From Norana najaformis (lineage: Eukaryota > Annelida > Clitellata > Crassiclitellata > Hormogastridae), in assembly GCA_964023275.1 (NCBI GenBank), contig OZ029921.1, positions 10,919,306 through 10,983,305 on the forward strand: 64,000 nucleotides of DNA, given 5' to 3'. A program made the translations under genes and the position numbers. The notes beneath the pieces are model-generated. The model was not told where the DNA came from and ran no database searches. It was given only the letters and a program-made list of their open reading frames with translations. Position 1 is the stretch's first letter. Each line of letters opens with the position of its first letter. Positions 11,546-22,439 of this stretch are shown here, in pieces.

Positions 11546-12326
11546 ATGATTACTATTAGGAAGATGTTTTTATACTTTTATTTATGTTGTTTATTGAATA
11601 AAAGACATTAAATAAACGTACAGTATAAATTATGTTCATTTAAAATCTATAAGTAGAAAATAAACATTTCAGTGTTGACTGACACTGCGTTGCATGTATG
11701 TGCGTAACTTACGGTATGTAATACATAAAATACCTTGCATTATATTAATTTAATAATATATTAAATTTCCTAATTGCTATGAAGGCCAATAAAAACCGAT
11801 AATCGGTTTAAAATCGGATTTCTACAACCGATAATCAGTTTGCCAAATAAAAACGATATTAACAACCCTAATCTCAGCTTTACTTGCATCAGATGACAAA
11901 AAGAATGTCTCCAGAAATAAGACTGCATCATGTGTACCATATATACTCGACTATAAGTCGATTCAAGTATAAGTCGAAGTGTACTTTTTTGAGAAAAAAA
12001 GCATCCAAAATCAATGGCTTGAATATAAGTCGAACCCATAAAATCAAAACGAGTGATGTTTCACAATTTATAGTCATTAAAAAAACTTCGAAAATACACA
12101 AAATCTTATAGAATTATGTTTGAAAATCCTTTATAATAATATAACCAATCAATAAGTGAATACAAATGGATAACTTCCGTTCACTGCTTCCGATTTGTAT
12201 AATAAATTTAGTAAGTAAGGGAAGCACCTTCAATGTAGTTTAATTAAAATGTAGTATGTGAATAAAAATTCAAGTTCATGATAATTATACTGATATTAAT
12301 AGATTCATTCTTAAACAAAAAATTAT

Positions 12327-13670
12327 TTAAAATCCTTCAAACTCTTCATCATCGTCTGATTCCCCAAACAGTTCATCATATTGTTCTTGTGTTAACTCTG
12401 CATCAGCAGTATAGTCGTCATTATCATCATCGCTCTTGGTTTCACTTTGAGCTGTTGAATCATCGTCATCCTGGTACAGTGCATCATCTTGTGAGCCATC
12501 CATTGCGTTTGAGATACCACATTTCAGGAATGACTTTTGCACCATCTCTTCTGGTATGGAGTCCCACGCCTCTTTCACCCACGAGACCACAACTGTGATG
12601 TCCGGCTTCATCAGATTTCCACCTTTTGTCAGAGTCGCCGAACCCGAGGTCATCCATTCTATCCACAGCTTGCGTAGGCGGTCCTTAAACGGTTTGTTAA
12701 GGCACACATCAAGCGGTTGCAGTATGGACGTCAAACCACCAGGAATTACAGCCATGTCCGTCCGTAGATTTCGAGCAGTCTTTCTGCAGGATTCAGTGAT
12801 GTGGGCGCGGAACATATCCCAGACAAGCATGGAACGTTTGCTCATCATTGCCCCTGGTCGAGTGTTCCAAACCTGATGCAGCCATTGCTGGGTTCCCACT
12901 TCGTCCATCCAGCCTTTTGGGTGGGCCTGGACAATGACACCTGATACGAATTTGACGCCCTTTGGTAAGGTTTTCCGCTTGAAAATGACAACAGGCTTTA
13001 ACTTCGTACCATCAGCCATGTATGCCAGTACTACTGTGAATCGAGTCTTTTTGTGGCCTGTTGTCTTGATTAGAAGTTTTAGCGCCAGCAGAATTCACTG
13101 TGCGATTTGGCGGCAAATCAAAGGTCATGGGCGTCTCGTCCATGTTTCCGTCTGGGAAAGCGCATAATCGTATTGTTTTCTATGCTTTATCACAAATTGA
13201 TGGAACGAAGCAATCTTTTCTTCTAAAACTGCTGGCAACTTCTGCGCTATCTTAGTTCGCTGCCGCAGCGTCAAGGAATGCCTGTCCATGAAGCGGGAAC
13301 ACCAACCTGCTGAAGATAAAAAAGTAGCCATACCCGGTCGATTCTTGTATTTGTCTGTCTTCTTCAGCTAGACAGCTCGAATACAAATTGACTCACGGGT
13401 AACGATATAACCGTCTTGACGTTGAGATAGGATCCACTCATTCAATTCTGCTTCCAATTCTGGAAATGAAGACACATTCCCACGTCGAGCACGTTTTGTC
13501 TTCGGCATGTCAGTTAGCGTCTCCTTTGTCTTCCGCCAGTCACGAACAAGTTTTTCACTCACACCAAACTCTCGCATGGCATTTGAATTTCCATGAAGTT
13601 CAGCATACTCCACAACTTTCAACTTGAAGCCAGCTTCGTATGAGGCTCGTTTCCTCTTCAATTCGCTCAT
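12327..13670 (-). pseudogene. Pogo/jerky-type transposase, frameshifted
   Basis: Three consecutive frames make up the gene. 13670-13368: N-terminal psq/CENP-B-like helix-turn-helix (KRKRASYEAGFKLKVVEYAE, FGVSEKLVRDWRKTKETL). 13331-13080: second DNA-binding part (GWCSRFMDRHSLTLRQRTKI) followed in another frame by the first DDE motif MDETPMTFDLP at about 13140-13105. 13019-12327: DDE core (VVIFKRKTLPKGVKF, SMLVWDMFRAHITES, GGLTSILQPLDVCLNKPFKD) and an acidic Asp/Glu-rich tail ending DDDEEFEGF. At least two frame changes separate the blocks. D in MDET and D in VWDMFRAH are present; the third acidic position lies in the LQPLD region. Known function of the family: cut-and-paste integration at TA. 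Confidence 0.9.
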
Positions 13671-13772
13671 TTTGGTAAGTATTTGGTATTTTATTATAAT
13701 TATTAAAACTAAGAACTTCCAATTTAATAAATGCTTTACACAAAACTACAGACTTATATACAGCCTTATAAT

Positions 13773-14494
13773 GTGGGCTCATCCATATATTACATACGCA
13801 AAGAAAATTATATTTTCATACCCCCATATATTTAACAGAGGGAGCTTTCTTCGGCTGGCATGCAGAGACTGTGTGGGGAATATAATTATAAAGGGCGACT
13901 ATATGAATATGGGTATATAAGTATCCACTCCATATTTACAAAACCATATGTACATAAGGTACATGTATATGTTTTTGTAACTGAAGGAACTAATTTAGCG
14001 GGTCGGCTTACACCCCATAGTACTGCCTGACTAGTCAAAGATGACATCCACATGGTGATGGCAGTGATGTGAGGGCTAGTTGTCTGACCTGCAGTCCATT
14101 AATTTTTCAGGATTCTGTCAAATCTTGCTACAGATATGTGCCCTTTGGCGACCTCTGTGGCTTAAGGTCTGTTTTTCCGACTGCCGATGACTCAGTTCCC
14201 TTGGTCAACCTGGTTCTCAGCACAGAATAACTGCACATGGCTTTTATATAATGTAATAAGTTCCATCGGACGACTATGGGATAATACAATGTTAAAAATA
14301 GGCTAATGTGGACATCATAATTGGAAATTTATTTTGTCGAGACCCACCCTCTCGCCATACGCACCCGTACGCAAAATCGCCTCATCTCCAGAACTATCTG
14401 AAATATTTATACTAACGATATATCAGTTTATAAACAGAACTGGTGCAATCAATCCCCTCCTCCTCATTGCGTACGTAATATATGGATGGGCCCT
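13773..14494. mobile_element. Small inverted-repeat element nested in P1
   Basis: The left end GTGGGCTCATCCATATATTA (continuing CATACGCAA) faces the right end whose complement is GTAGGGCCCATCCATATATT (continuing ACGTACGCAA): inverted repeats of about 28 bases with few mismatches, 720 bases apart. The ends resemble ISL2EU/Harbinger-type termini (CCATAAATTACGTAAC-like), which is a tentative assignment. No transposase is present. The interior includes a 65-base segment shared with 7830-7894. Confidence 0.65.
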
Positions 14495-15165
14495 ACACGG
14501 AATTTTTGGAAAGAGTTGGTAGGAAGCGAATTGAATCGCCGGGATCAATCAAGAGGACCAATCAGCATATTGCAAGCAAATTTCACTATAGGCCTATAAA
14601 TAAATATTATCAAGTGCATTTACGATGGCATATAATTTGCAATATTCAAATATCAGAATGGATTAAATTATTTTGTTGATCGATGGATCAGCCAGAATCA
14701 CTTGTCTTTAATCTCTTAGAAATCTGATCTCTGCAATCGATTCTTATGAGACTCCCCATGCAGCAACATTACTGCGCGTATCTGAGACTGTATGTATAGC
14801 TTGATATTTGATTTCTTTTGGTGGAGGTCTCAGCGAGCGATAATAAAGGAATTCACTTTCGATGCATGAAATATAGCGTAGAAGTATATACCGGTAATAA
14901 CATTATTATAAGAGAAGAATATTTCGTTTTGATCTATGTGTAGTCAGTAATTTGTTGAAATGTGATTTTTCTTGAAAGACGATATATAAAAACAAAGACA
15001 ACTAAAATAAACTGAGGGTTTAATTTTTAAGTCCATTTTCGTAATGTTCAATATTTGGTCCGAAAATCTTCCGTCTATTTTGTCTCTCGAGTATAAGTCG
15101 AAGTCCTTTTTTGGCGCCCTGAAATAGACATAAATTTCTTGACTTATACTCGGGTATATACGGTA

Positions 15166-16285
15166 ATCACAAGATGAATTTGTTTTTATAGCACTTTCCT
15201 AATTGTTGAGGTGCCAGAAAAAGACCACATTAGTGCCTCAATGTTCATTAGCCTACATCTGCTTTGAATCGGTATTATATAATTGACCATGGCAGAGAAA
15301 AAGGACTACTGATACCTACGGCACTCCGGCAAAAATTGCAGAACTTTTAAGTACTTATATAATGAAAATATAAATTATCACTTGGTGGGAAATTGCATAT
15401 GATAATTCAACCTGTCTCTACACAATGCGTTAATAACAGAATTTGACTTTAATATAGCATGCAACGTAATACAGTTTGCAGCACAGTGAGCCCGAGATGT
15501 AGCTATGTTAATTAGACACAATATCAACATTCATAGTCTAGCTGGCTGATCAAGTCACATATATAATTTACTTAGACTAAGAGTACATATGTTTTCCCTA
15601 CATTCATGCACTAATAATAGGCCTATTTGCTTTCATGGTGCGGAAGTAGATTCTAAGGTATTTAGTCTCTTTGGTTGCTATATTTAGAGGACTTGTCCTG
15701 GTTGCTATTGGTTTCTAAAATCTGATATAACCCACAGGACATATGCATGAAAATACAGTAATTGCTGCTGTCATATACTGAATGTTAGATGAATGATTTG
15801 GCTGACTTTAGGCCTATGGAATATATACAATTTTTACACAAGATTTGATTTAATAAGTTATCAAGTTTCAGCAGTTTGCATTTTTTGCGTTGTTAAATTA
15901 GATCAGACACTACAAGCAGAATTTTTAATTTTGCTTATTGAAAATTTAATGGTAGACAGGCCTACTGTACTGTGTATGTCTTTAGTTAAGACAATATCTT
16001 AATTATAAGCCCCACATCATATACAGGATATATTACATAGTTAATTCAGCATTATCCCGTTTTACACATGACATGAATTACATGTGGTTTTGATGGCTTG
16101 TCCCCAAAAAAGTTCACATAAATGAGTACACACTGTGATATATTTTTATAGTCTGTGGAAAAGACTGCATAATCTCTGTAACATTCAAAAGACAATATAT
16201 ACATGGCTGTGCTGGTTAGATTAATTAATAGAAAATGAATAGATTCAAAAACATATGATAGTAATAATGCATAATTATTGTACAA
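15166..16285. other. Intron without recognised features
   Basis: AT-rich, no convincing ORF or repeat on either strand. Confidence 0.4.
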
Positions 16286-16289
16286 AGAA

Positions 16290-16395
16290 AAACCGGGATA
16301 TATTTAAACTTTATCAAAAGTTGTTGGGACACTAAGATAGCAACCGAAAGACCGGGATAATCCTGAAAAACCAGGACGTCTGGTCAGCCTAATGC
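16290..16395. mobile_element. Probable end of a small DNA element
   Basis: CCGGGATAATCC, AACCAGGACGTCTGGTCAGC and CTAATG at the right edge look like the terminus of small hAT-like elements whose ends read TAGGCTGACCAGACGTCC. The partner end was not found, so this is a truncated copy at best. Confidence 0.35.
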
Positions 16396-16689
16396 ATATA
16401 GCAACTCTTCAAGGTATCAACTGAGAAGCACCTCCAGCCCAGCTCAGCAGAAGAGCCTAATGCAAATCCAGAATGAGGCCATTACAAATAGATGACACAA
16501 CTACTGAAAAGTCACAAATGATAATACATGCGTGAATGAGACTAAAAGTTCCACCTGGATCATAGATTGCAGAGATCTATGGTCAGCCAAATCTGAGACT
16601 GGACATTTCCCAGCTGAAAATGCAAGATGATGGAGAGTAAACAATGGTAGTCTGTTGAAATAATAGTTTTGCATAAATAAACGACGACA

Positions 16690-16900
16690 ACAATGAGTTC
16701 TCCGCCCGAAGGTAGGATCATTGGCTTTATGCCACCTGGGGTTGAGCTGAGTGAGGCGGTTTCCCGCTGCGTTCCTCACAGACAATTGTGGGTGAGCAAC
16801 TTGTCCAAGGTCGCTACAATGTGGCCTGAGGCAGATTCAAACCTGCAAACCTCCAGTTACAAGGCACAGACCATACCGCTACACCACCACGTCCCACATA
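16690..16900 (-). mobile_element. tRNA-derived SINE with core-like body
   Basis: The minus strand from 16898 reads GGGACGTGGTGGTGTAGCGG (A-box TGGTGTAGCGGT) and then GCAGGTTTGAATCTGCC (B-box GGTTTGAATCTG), at tRNA spacing. The body continues CGACCTTGGACAAGTTGCTC, similar to the conserved core of MIR/V-SINE-type families. The 3' limit near 16690 is approximate; no A-tail was seen. Confidence 0.75.
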
Positions 16901-17214
16901 AATAAACATATTGCAATTTTGTTCAAATAGTGAATGGTAGTGGCTTTTTCGGAACTACATTGGAGACTGCAGGTGACCACAAAATACACAGTGGTTTGGT
17001 TTCATGCACTGAAAGTTCAAGTAATCACAATTTGAAAGCACACCCCTCATTTGTTTATGTCTGCAGCATTGCAGGCCAGTACATTGCTAACAAACTACCA
17101 GCTCACGTGGACTTTTATAGGAACCTTTGAACGCTACTGCATTAAGAAGGTTCTGCTATCTCAGAATTTATATAGCTCAGACAGAAATCTACATGTTGCA
17201 ATCAAGTCTGAGTT

Positions 17215-17340
17215 CAATAATAATAAGAATAAAAACTAAGAATAAGAATAAGAATAACTATAATAACAATAATAAAAAATAATAAAAATAATAATAACTA
17301 TAATTCTAATAAGCTGATTTATATAGCACCATGGCATCTG
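17215..17340. repeat. AT-rich simple repeat (AATAAG/AATAAT)
   Basis: Runs of AATAAG, AATAAC and AATAAAAAT units at 17217-17300, followed by GCTGATTTATATAGCACC, which resembles a LINE or SINE 3' end in the minus sense (GGTGCTATATAAATCAGC). Confidence 0.6.
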
Positions 17341-17429
17341 CACGCTGTCTGTTTATAATCGGTTTTTTCTAACTTTTGGCATCTATTTTGTCTTGATTAC
17401 TTCTTTCCTGTAAATGGATTTATGTTCCA

Positions 17430-17830
17430 TATCAGGTGAGTTCATTCCAAACTTAATTTTGGCAACTTTTAACAGATTCATCACCTAATATTTGCTCCTA
17501 TCTTGCACCTTTTGTTCTTGCATGCCTATCTTAGAATACCTGAATGAATAGAGTACAAAGTCCTATCACTTACTTATAACACACTACAATCCTCCCAGCC
17601 CTCCTATCTTTGTCAGTTATTGACAATTCAACCATTTTGCTCAACCCACTCCTCTTCCACCCTAACACTTTCTGCACTCCCATCCCCTCATCCTTAAAAT
17701 TTGGAAATTGCTCCAAAGCCATAGCTGCTCCACCCCTTTGGAATAAGCTCCCGTCAGAATTAGAACAATTAATGCAACAGGTCTCAGGCCTGTAGGCCAG
17801 AGACCTGTCACGTTCTGACATTAGAAACCT
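17430..17830 (+). mobile_element. LINE C-terminal fragment (CR1/L2 type)
   Basis: The plus frame 17600-17795 reads LCQLLTIDNSTILLNPLLF-like sequence, then FGNCSKAIAAPPLWNKLPSE, the decayed SYLSELL..RAFSVAAPxLWNSLP signature of CR1/L2 C-termini. A palindromic CAGGTCTCAGGCCTGTAGGC lies at 17779-17798 and a TG-rich tract at 17835-17890. Confidence 0.6.
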
Positions 17831-18112
17831 GTGTTTGTGTCTGTCTGTGTGTGTGTTCGCATATGTGTGCGCATGTGTGAATGTGTGTGTGAAAGTAAGG
17901 TCTATGTGTGTGAAAAACCTGCCAATGGAGACATTTCCAACTGTCTAAGCATCAACTGTTTGTGAATCAACTTGTTTATACAAACTCTAAGTTATTTAGT
18001 CTGGCAATTCTAAGTTATTTAGTCTGGCAGGGAAAGCCTTTGAGCAGTACTTAGAAGGTGCTACATAAATATCTAAATGATTTGCAACTACCAGAACAAA
18101 GATGAGTCTAAC

Positions 18113-18206
18113 CTATTATAAAAGGTGTAGGAGAGTCAAGAACAGCTGCCAACTGTAGTGGACAAAGTGGAATATAAGGACACTGCCAACGAAATGGGAA
18201 TATCAT
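18113..18206 (-). CDS. DENND4: DENND4-like exon, DENN core MIFPF motif
   Basis: A 94-base exon encoding [20 protein letters not shown], then [12 protein letters not shown]. This is the best conserved stretch of the family ([28 protein letters not shown]). Acceptor TTGTTTCAG. The donor G|GTTAGA is weak but gives phase 1, and the next exon (7584) begins GT, restoring GGT for Gly before LDSRYF. The following intron is about 10.5 kb and holds the SINE, the pogo-like element and the hAT element. Confidence 0.93.
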
Positions 18207-19199
18207 CTGAAACAACATAAATCTCTCAGCAATTACATAAAAATATTATAAAAAGCATCATAAATTAAATAATGTGTTCAACGTTGTTCATTTATATTTT
18301 AAAACCATCATCCTGTGGAAATATTTATATAATTTTTTTGTCTGTAAGTCAAAAGTTCTTATCAAATCTTTCAAAATATTCTGATTTCTTCGATGCAGTT
18401 AGAAATATATCTCTTCTGCCTTGGATTCTGTCTTGAAGTTTTAATGAAATTCAATTCAATTACACCAGAAGTTTGACCATGTGTTCTTTGGTTTTAGTAG
18501 TAAAATTTGCTATTAACACATTTCTAATGTAGCTTAAATGAAATGCCTTCTATGAAAAGGGACCACATCGTGGGTTCTGAATCAATCATACCATAGTAAT
18601 CTGCAGAAAAATTTGAAAATAATAGTATATAATGTTGTACAACTGGAGTATTATGGCTTTAGATGAAAAATTTTGAACGTGCCGTACCTGAAAGATACGA
18701 TTTTTGGTAAGTCTCATTTAAAGTTGAGAAAGCCCACAGCACATCCATTTGTTGGAACTCATACAGCTGGCAATTTTTACCTTGCAATGTCCCATTTTCA
18801 TGAACATTTGTGCTAGATTGATAGACATAGGTGTCCTCTAGTGAATGCCAGTGTAAACCCAATTTCGATATTTTGAGGGGTGACCATGTTCAGAGGCATG
18901 TATCTCAATAAATAAATCCCGTGTTGTGGTTCCTTTTCATATACTGCATCACAAGTTACAAGTTGTTATATATCAGTTGCTAGTTCAGCATTTTATAAAG
19001 GAAACATTCATATTTTTCACTTCACTCTATTTATACTTGTATTTTATCAAATAATTTATTGAACCTGTTGCACCCTTTGTTATTGCCTACTTTTCACCAC
19101 ATTTGGCTTGTTTATTGTTATCGTGCATTTCCAGTGTGGCCTTTATATGCTTATCAGCCAAAACAATTATATCATCACAAACTGTTTCAAACTAAAATA
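18207..19199. other. Intron without recognised features
   Basis: AT-rich with no protein, element-end or tandem-repeat signature seen. Confidence 0.4.
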
Positions 19200-20545
19200 A
19201 GACTATTGTAACTGTAATCACAGATTTATATAGCACCTACTCAAGAGAGCCTAACCACAGGTAAGCCCGACTTGGCAACACAAAACTACAGTTGAATGAA
19301 ATGGTTGGTTTTTGACTGCTGATGAAATACAGGCAAAGAAAGATCAAGGAGCTCTGGCGTTGCTTTCAAAGCAACCAATGCATTTGCCAGAGATGTCCTT
19401 GAAGACATAGGGACATAATGCTTGATTCTGCATCTATCATGAAAATGCATATAATTATGACAGCTTACAAATACCGTTTACATAGGCAGTGAGAGACACA
19501 GGAGAGCTAAAACACCACCAAAATTACAAGAATAATAATTTAATTCAATAAGTGAGTCAACTAAAGTGTCATGGGTAGCTGAGTACACAATGGGGAATGA
19601 ATTTAACTTTCCCCAATGTAACAATTTATTCAAAGTCATCCACATTGTTTTTGGTTACGCAGAACCTTCAGTGATTAAATTAGTTAAATACGCAGATGTG
19701 GCAACGAAACAAGTTTTCGCACACGTCTGCACTGTTATTTAAACCCAGCGAGATCAGAGGGAAGATGAAAGTGGTGCCAACAATGTTCTAACAGCCTAGC
19801 TTCAAATACGATACAGTTACTGTGGTGTATGATATGCAATGTTTTAGTTCTGAAAGAAATCTGCCTATCAAGGAGCTCAGTTTAGGTACACTAAAACGGC
19901 AAAGGCAGCTTATTGGCTGTTTGTGCAGAAGATAACCATGGAGAAGATGTCAAGACATCACGCTTTTGTTGATTTAAATCAAGTTTGTGCAAGAGGCAAA
20001 ATTTAACAAATTCGTAACTTGGAGACAGTTTAACAGAGAAATCAAACTTTGACAAAATTACAATATGATCTGAAAGACACGACTGAACTGAAGTAACAGA
20101 ATAAAGTGATTGTGAATCAGCACAAGTTATCAGGACATTCAGAGTGTGAACTTTAGCATGTGTAGGAAAGGTAACAAACTGTTTCATATCAAACCATTCC
20201 AACAAATCAAGAAATGTTTAGGAGCATGAGTAGCTACATCCAAGTGAATATTATAAGCACTCAAAATAATTAGTATAGCAGGAGAGGATATCAACCGAGC
20301 AGTGACTGAAAATTCACTCAGAAAGTCCGTCAAAGAAAGGAATTGTGACCGATAAATGTTTACAAGCAATACCTGCTTGTTGCCCGAAATGAGAGCAGCT
20401 GCCAGCACCTTGTATGACTTCGGCACAGAATTGGTAAAGCAAATCTGTGCAGTGATAAACATAAGCTCAATAGAAAAGCAAGTCCTTCACCCCACCACTG
20501 CACCAAGGTTCATTGGTGAACCAATGAACCTTGGATAGAAAAGGA
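19200..20545 (-). mobile_element. L2-type LINE, 3' tail joined to endonuclease part
   Basis: Minus frames 20462-20184 (ISGNKQVLLVNIYRSQFLSL, DFLSEFS) and 20205-19891 (MLEWFDMKQFVTFPTHAKVH, LSDHIVILSKFDFSVKLSPS, LDLNQQKRDVL) are the apurinic-endonuclease domain and linker of an L2 element, homologous to 26100-26500. Next to them at 19200-19560 is the 3' tail region (similar to 540-1200), with the reverse transcriptase missing between, so an internal deletion joined the two. GGTTCATTGGTGAACCAATG near 20508 forms a short perfect hairpin at the left of the copy. Confidence 0.75.
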
Positions 20546-20824
20546 TGAGCAGAAATATCAAAAATAAATGTTCATGTATCACTAACGAAGTTTATGCATT
20601 AAGAGCAAGCATGTGTATGGAATGCTTTCAAATAAAGTAATGTAAAGCCGCAGCTTTATCCAAAGTTGTTGACTGGCCAATATTCAGGCTTTGAAGTCTG
20701 ACTGGTCCAGGATTCATTGCAATATCACCAGCCAAAAGAGCAGCACACACAGGTACAAAGACAAACCATTAGGGGTAGTCAAAGACATCAAGATGTTCTA
20801 TATGAACCTAATGCAGCCTATTGT

Positions 20825-20955
20825 ATTTTCCAGACTATAGGTCATGGTTTTTTTACATGAACTTCTAGGGTATGAACTTCACAAAAATTCTGGACTAACC
20901 CAGTATATAATCTATAGTGCTGAAACGATGAATAAAAAGGAGAGAAATTAACATG
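20825..20955. mobile_element. Possible pogo-like MITE remnant
   Basis: TATTTTCCAGACTATAGGTC and a later inverse AAATTCTGGACTAACCCAGT resemble MITEs whose ends read TCCGGACTATAAGTCGC. Diverged and without a clear target duplication. Confidence 0.3.
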
Positions 20956-21029
20956 TATTCTCCTTGCAGAGGATGACCGATCTAAGTATTACCCGGTTAC
21001 AGATAACTCTAAATGTTGTTAAAAGTTGT

Positions 21030-22075
21030 GTAAGTCTTTAGTGTGACTAGAAAGCTAAACGTTGTAAACTGTCTGATGTGAAAGCACTTGCACTGTAGCC
21101 TGCAGCCAGATGATAATGTCCAATTTCTTTAAAAGGCCAGATTGCAATGTAAAGGGCCAAAATGATTGTAACTTAAAACCAGACAATTTATTTTTATGGC
21201 TACATCAATCTCTTGTGTCCAGACATTACTTTTACAATCTGTATCAGGCTGCCTTGGAAACTACCCTGCCTTTACAGTCTCATGAATAGACCCTCTTCCA
21301 AGGAAGTGTTCTGCTCTAAAATGAGTCCCTCATGGATGGTGATTGTATAGGAGATTGTCCATCTTCAACCAGAACCACCAAATATTGAAAAGAAAACATC
21401 AGCCTGCTTGCCTCTCTGTGTGCCTGCTTGTTGTAATATTTCTGCTGTAGCTCTGTTGTTGTGCATGTCGCAGTATTTTTGATGTTTTGGTTGTATTACT
21501 GTGCACGTGTTTAGGAGGTGGTGGGGTGGGTAGGCAACTATGAGTACCCCCAAACTTGTTGTATAAAAAAACAGACAGAAAAGAAGGTAAAATGCTAAAG
21601 AATGATGCAAACCTAAAGTCTGTACGTCGAAAAATGACCAAGATCTGATAAGTTAAAAATTTCTTACTTTTCAGACGTTTTCTTATATTTTCTTTGATTT
21701 TTACGACTAGTCTACAAACTAAAAATATTGTATCTCTGTCATTTATGAAAATATTTTAAAAATTTCTTTTGGGTTTTGTCTGGCATTAATTTCTGCACAG
21801 TTTTTGTGCTGACATTTCATATGCTGTCACTGGAAATTTTTTTCTATAGGGGCTTGAACTTTAAAAAAGTAAAAAAATGGGGGGTACAATTTGGGACAAA
21901 ACTAGAGAGATGGATAGTAAAAGGAGATAAAATGCTAAAGAATGATGTTAACCTCATGTCTGTAAGTCAAGAACTGGCTGAGATATCACAAGTTGAAAAC
22001 TATTTTAATTATAGGGCATTTTACCCAAAAATATCTAGCAGAGGCCAGAATAATATCTGGTGGGCAAAGGGTTAA
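21030..22075 (+). repeat. Repeat family R, locus 1
   Basis: Three blocks shared with 62335-63790: X (21030-21150, with AAGCACTTGCACTGTAGCCT), Y (21365-21655, with GCTTGCCTCTCTGTGTGCCT) and U (21655-22075, one copy). U holds an open frame at 21776-22075 encoding INFCTVFVLTFHMLSLEIFF, YRGLNFKKVKKWG and DKMLKNDVNLMSVSQELAEI, recognisable in the tandem U copies at 62.8-63.4 kb. There is no similarity I know to any transposase or RT. Order here is X-Y-U; at the second locus it is Y-U-U-X. Confidence 0.75.
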
Positions 22076-22162
22076 CAGTGAATCTTCCTTTATTTAATAC
22101 TGAACTTCAGCCAAGACTTTCTTGATTAAACATGAAATCCGTTTTAACAACCACAAACTTAC

Positions 22163-22302
22163 CGAGACAACAGCCTCTGCAACATTTGTCAGAAGATCAG
22201 GACGTAAGGAATGGATCAGAATTCTGTGCTCCATAAGAATGTAGAACACTAAACAGATGATGTTATCTGGACCAAGGTTCATTAGCATCTTGACAAATGA
22301 TG
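22163..22302 (-). CDS. DENND4: DENND4-like exon, core DENN domain
   Basis: Encodes [14 protein letters not shown] followed by [20 protein letters not shown] and AEAVVS, the signature of the central DENN domain (family: LMNLGPEN..LLESKILLHSLRP..LTGVAEAVV). The donor TCG|GTAAGT ends in phase 0 and leads to MIFPF at 18206. Two acceptors are possible: 22307 after a strong pyrimidine tract (AATGCAG), or 22302 after TGGAG. Only 22302 keeps frame with the donor proposed at 28260. The motif itself is unambiguous. Confidence 0.88.
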
Positions 22303-22439
22303 CTCCACTGCATTAGAAAACAAAAAGTAACTGCAGAAAATCCCACCACAATCCTAAGTCAAATAGTATAAAGTGAAACAGACAAGAAAAACAAACTTCT
22401 GCATATACTCATATACTTGAGCACAAATCAACTGCATGT

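Larger units (their letters stand above)
10771..11870. mobile_element. Non-autonomous hAT element with 8-bp target duplication
   Basis: The ends are TAGGGATGTTAAACGATAAT and the inverse ATATTAACAACCCTA, flanked on both sides by the identical octamer ATCTCAGC (10763-10770 and 11871-11878), the hallmark of hAT insertion. Subterminal regions carry clustered CGATAATCGGTTT motifs in both orientations (10780-10860 and 11795-11850), possibly transposase binding sites. There is no transposase gene. The interior holds a LINE tail (10928-11083) and a long imperfect palindrome (11165-11545). Confidence 0.9.
11935..15165 (-). mobile_element. Pogo/Tigger-like DNA transposon (family P1)
   Basis: A 3.2-kb element bounded by TA. 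Its inverted ends read TACCATATATACTCGACTAT on the left and TACCGTATATACCCGAGTAT as the reverse complement of the right, each followed by further TATAAGTCGA boxes. The right end carries extra GTATAAGTCGAAG motifs (15089-15103). It encodes a decayed transposase on the minus strand (13670-12327) and carries another element inside (13773-14494). A shorter relative with matching ends lies at 28562-29903. Confidence 0.9.
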
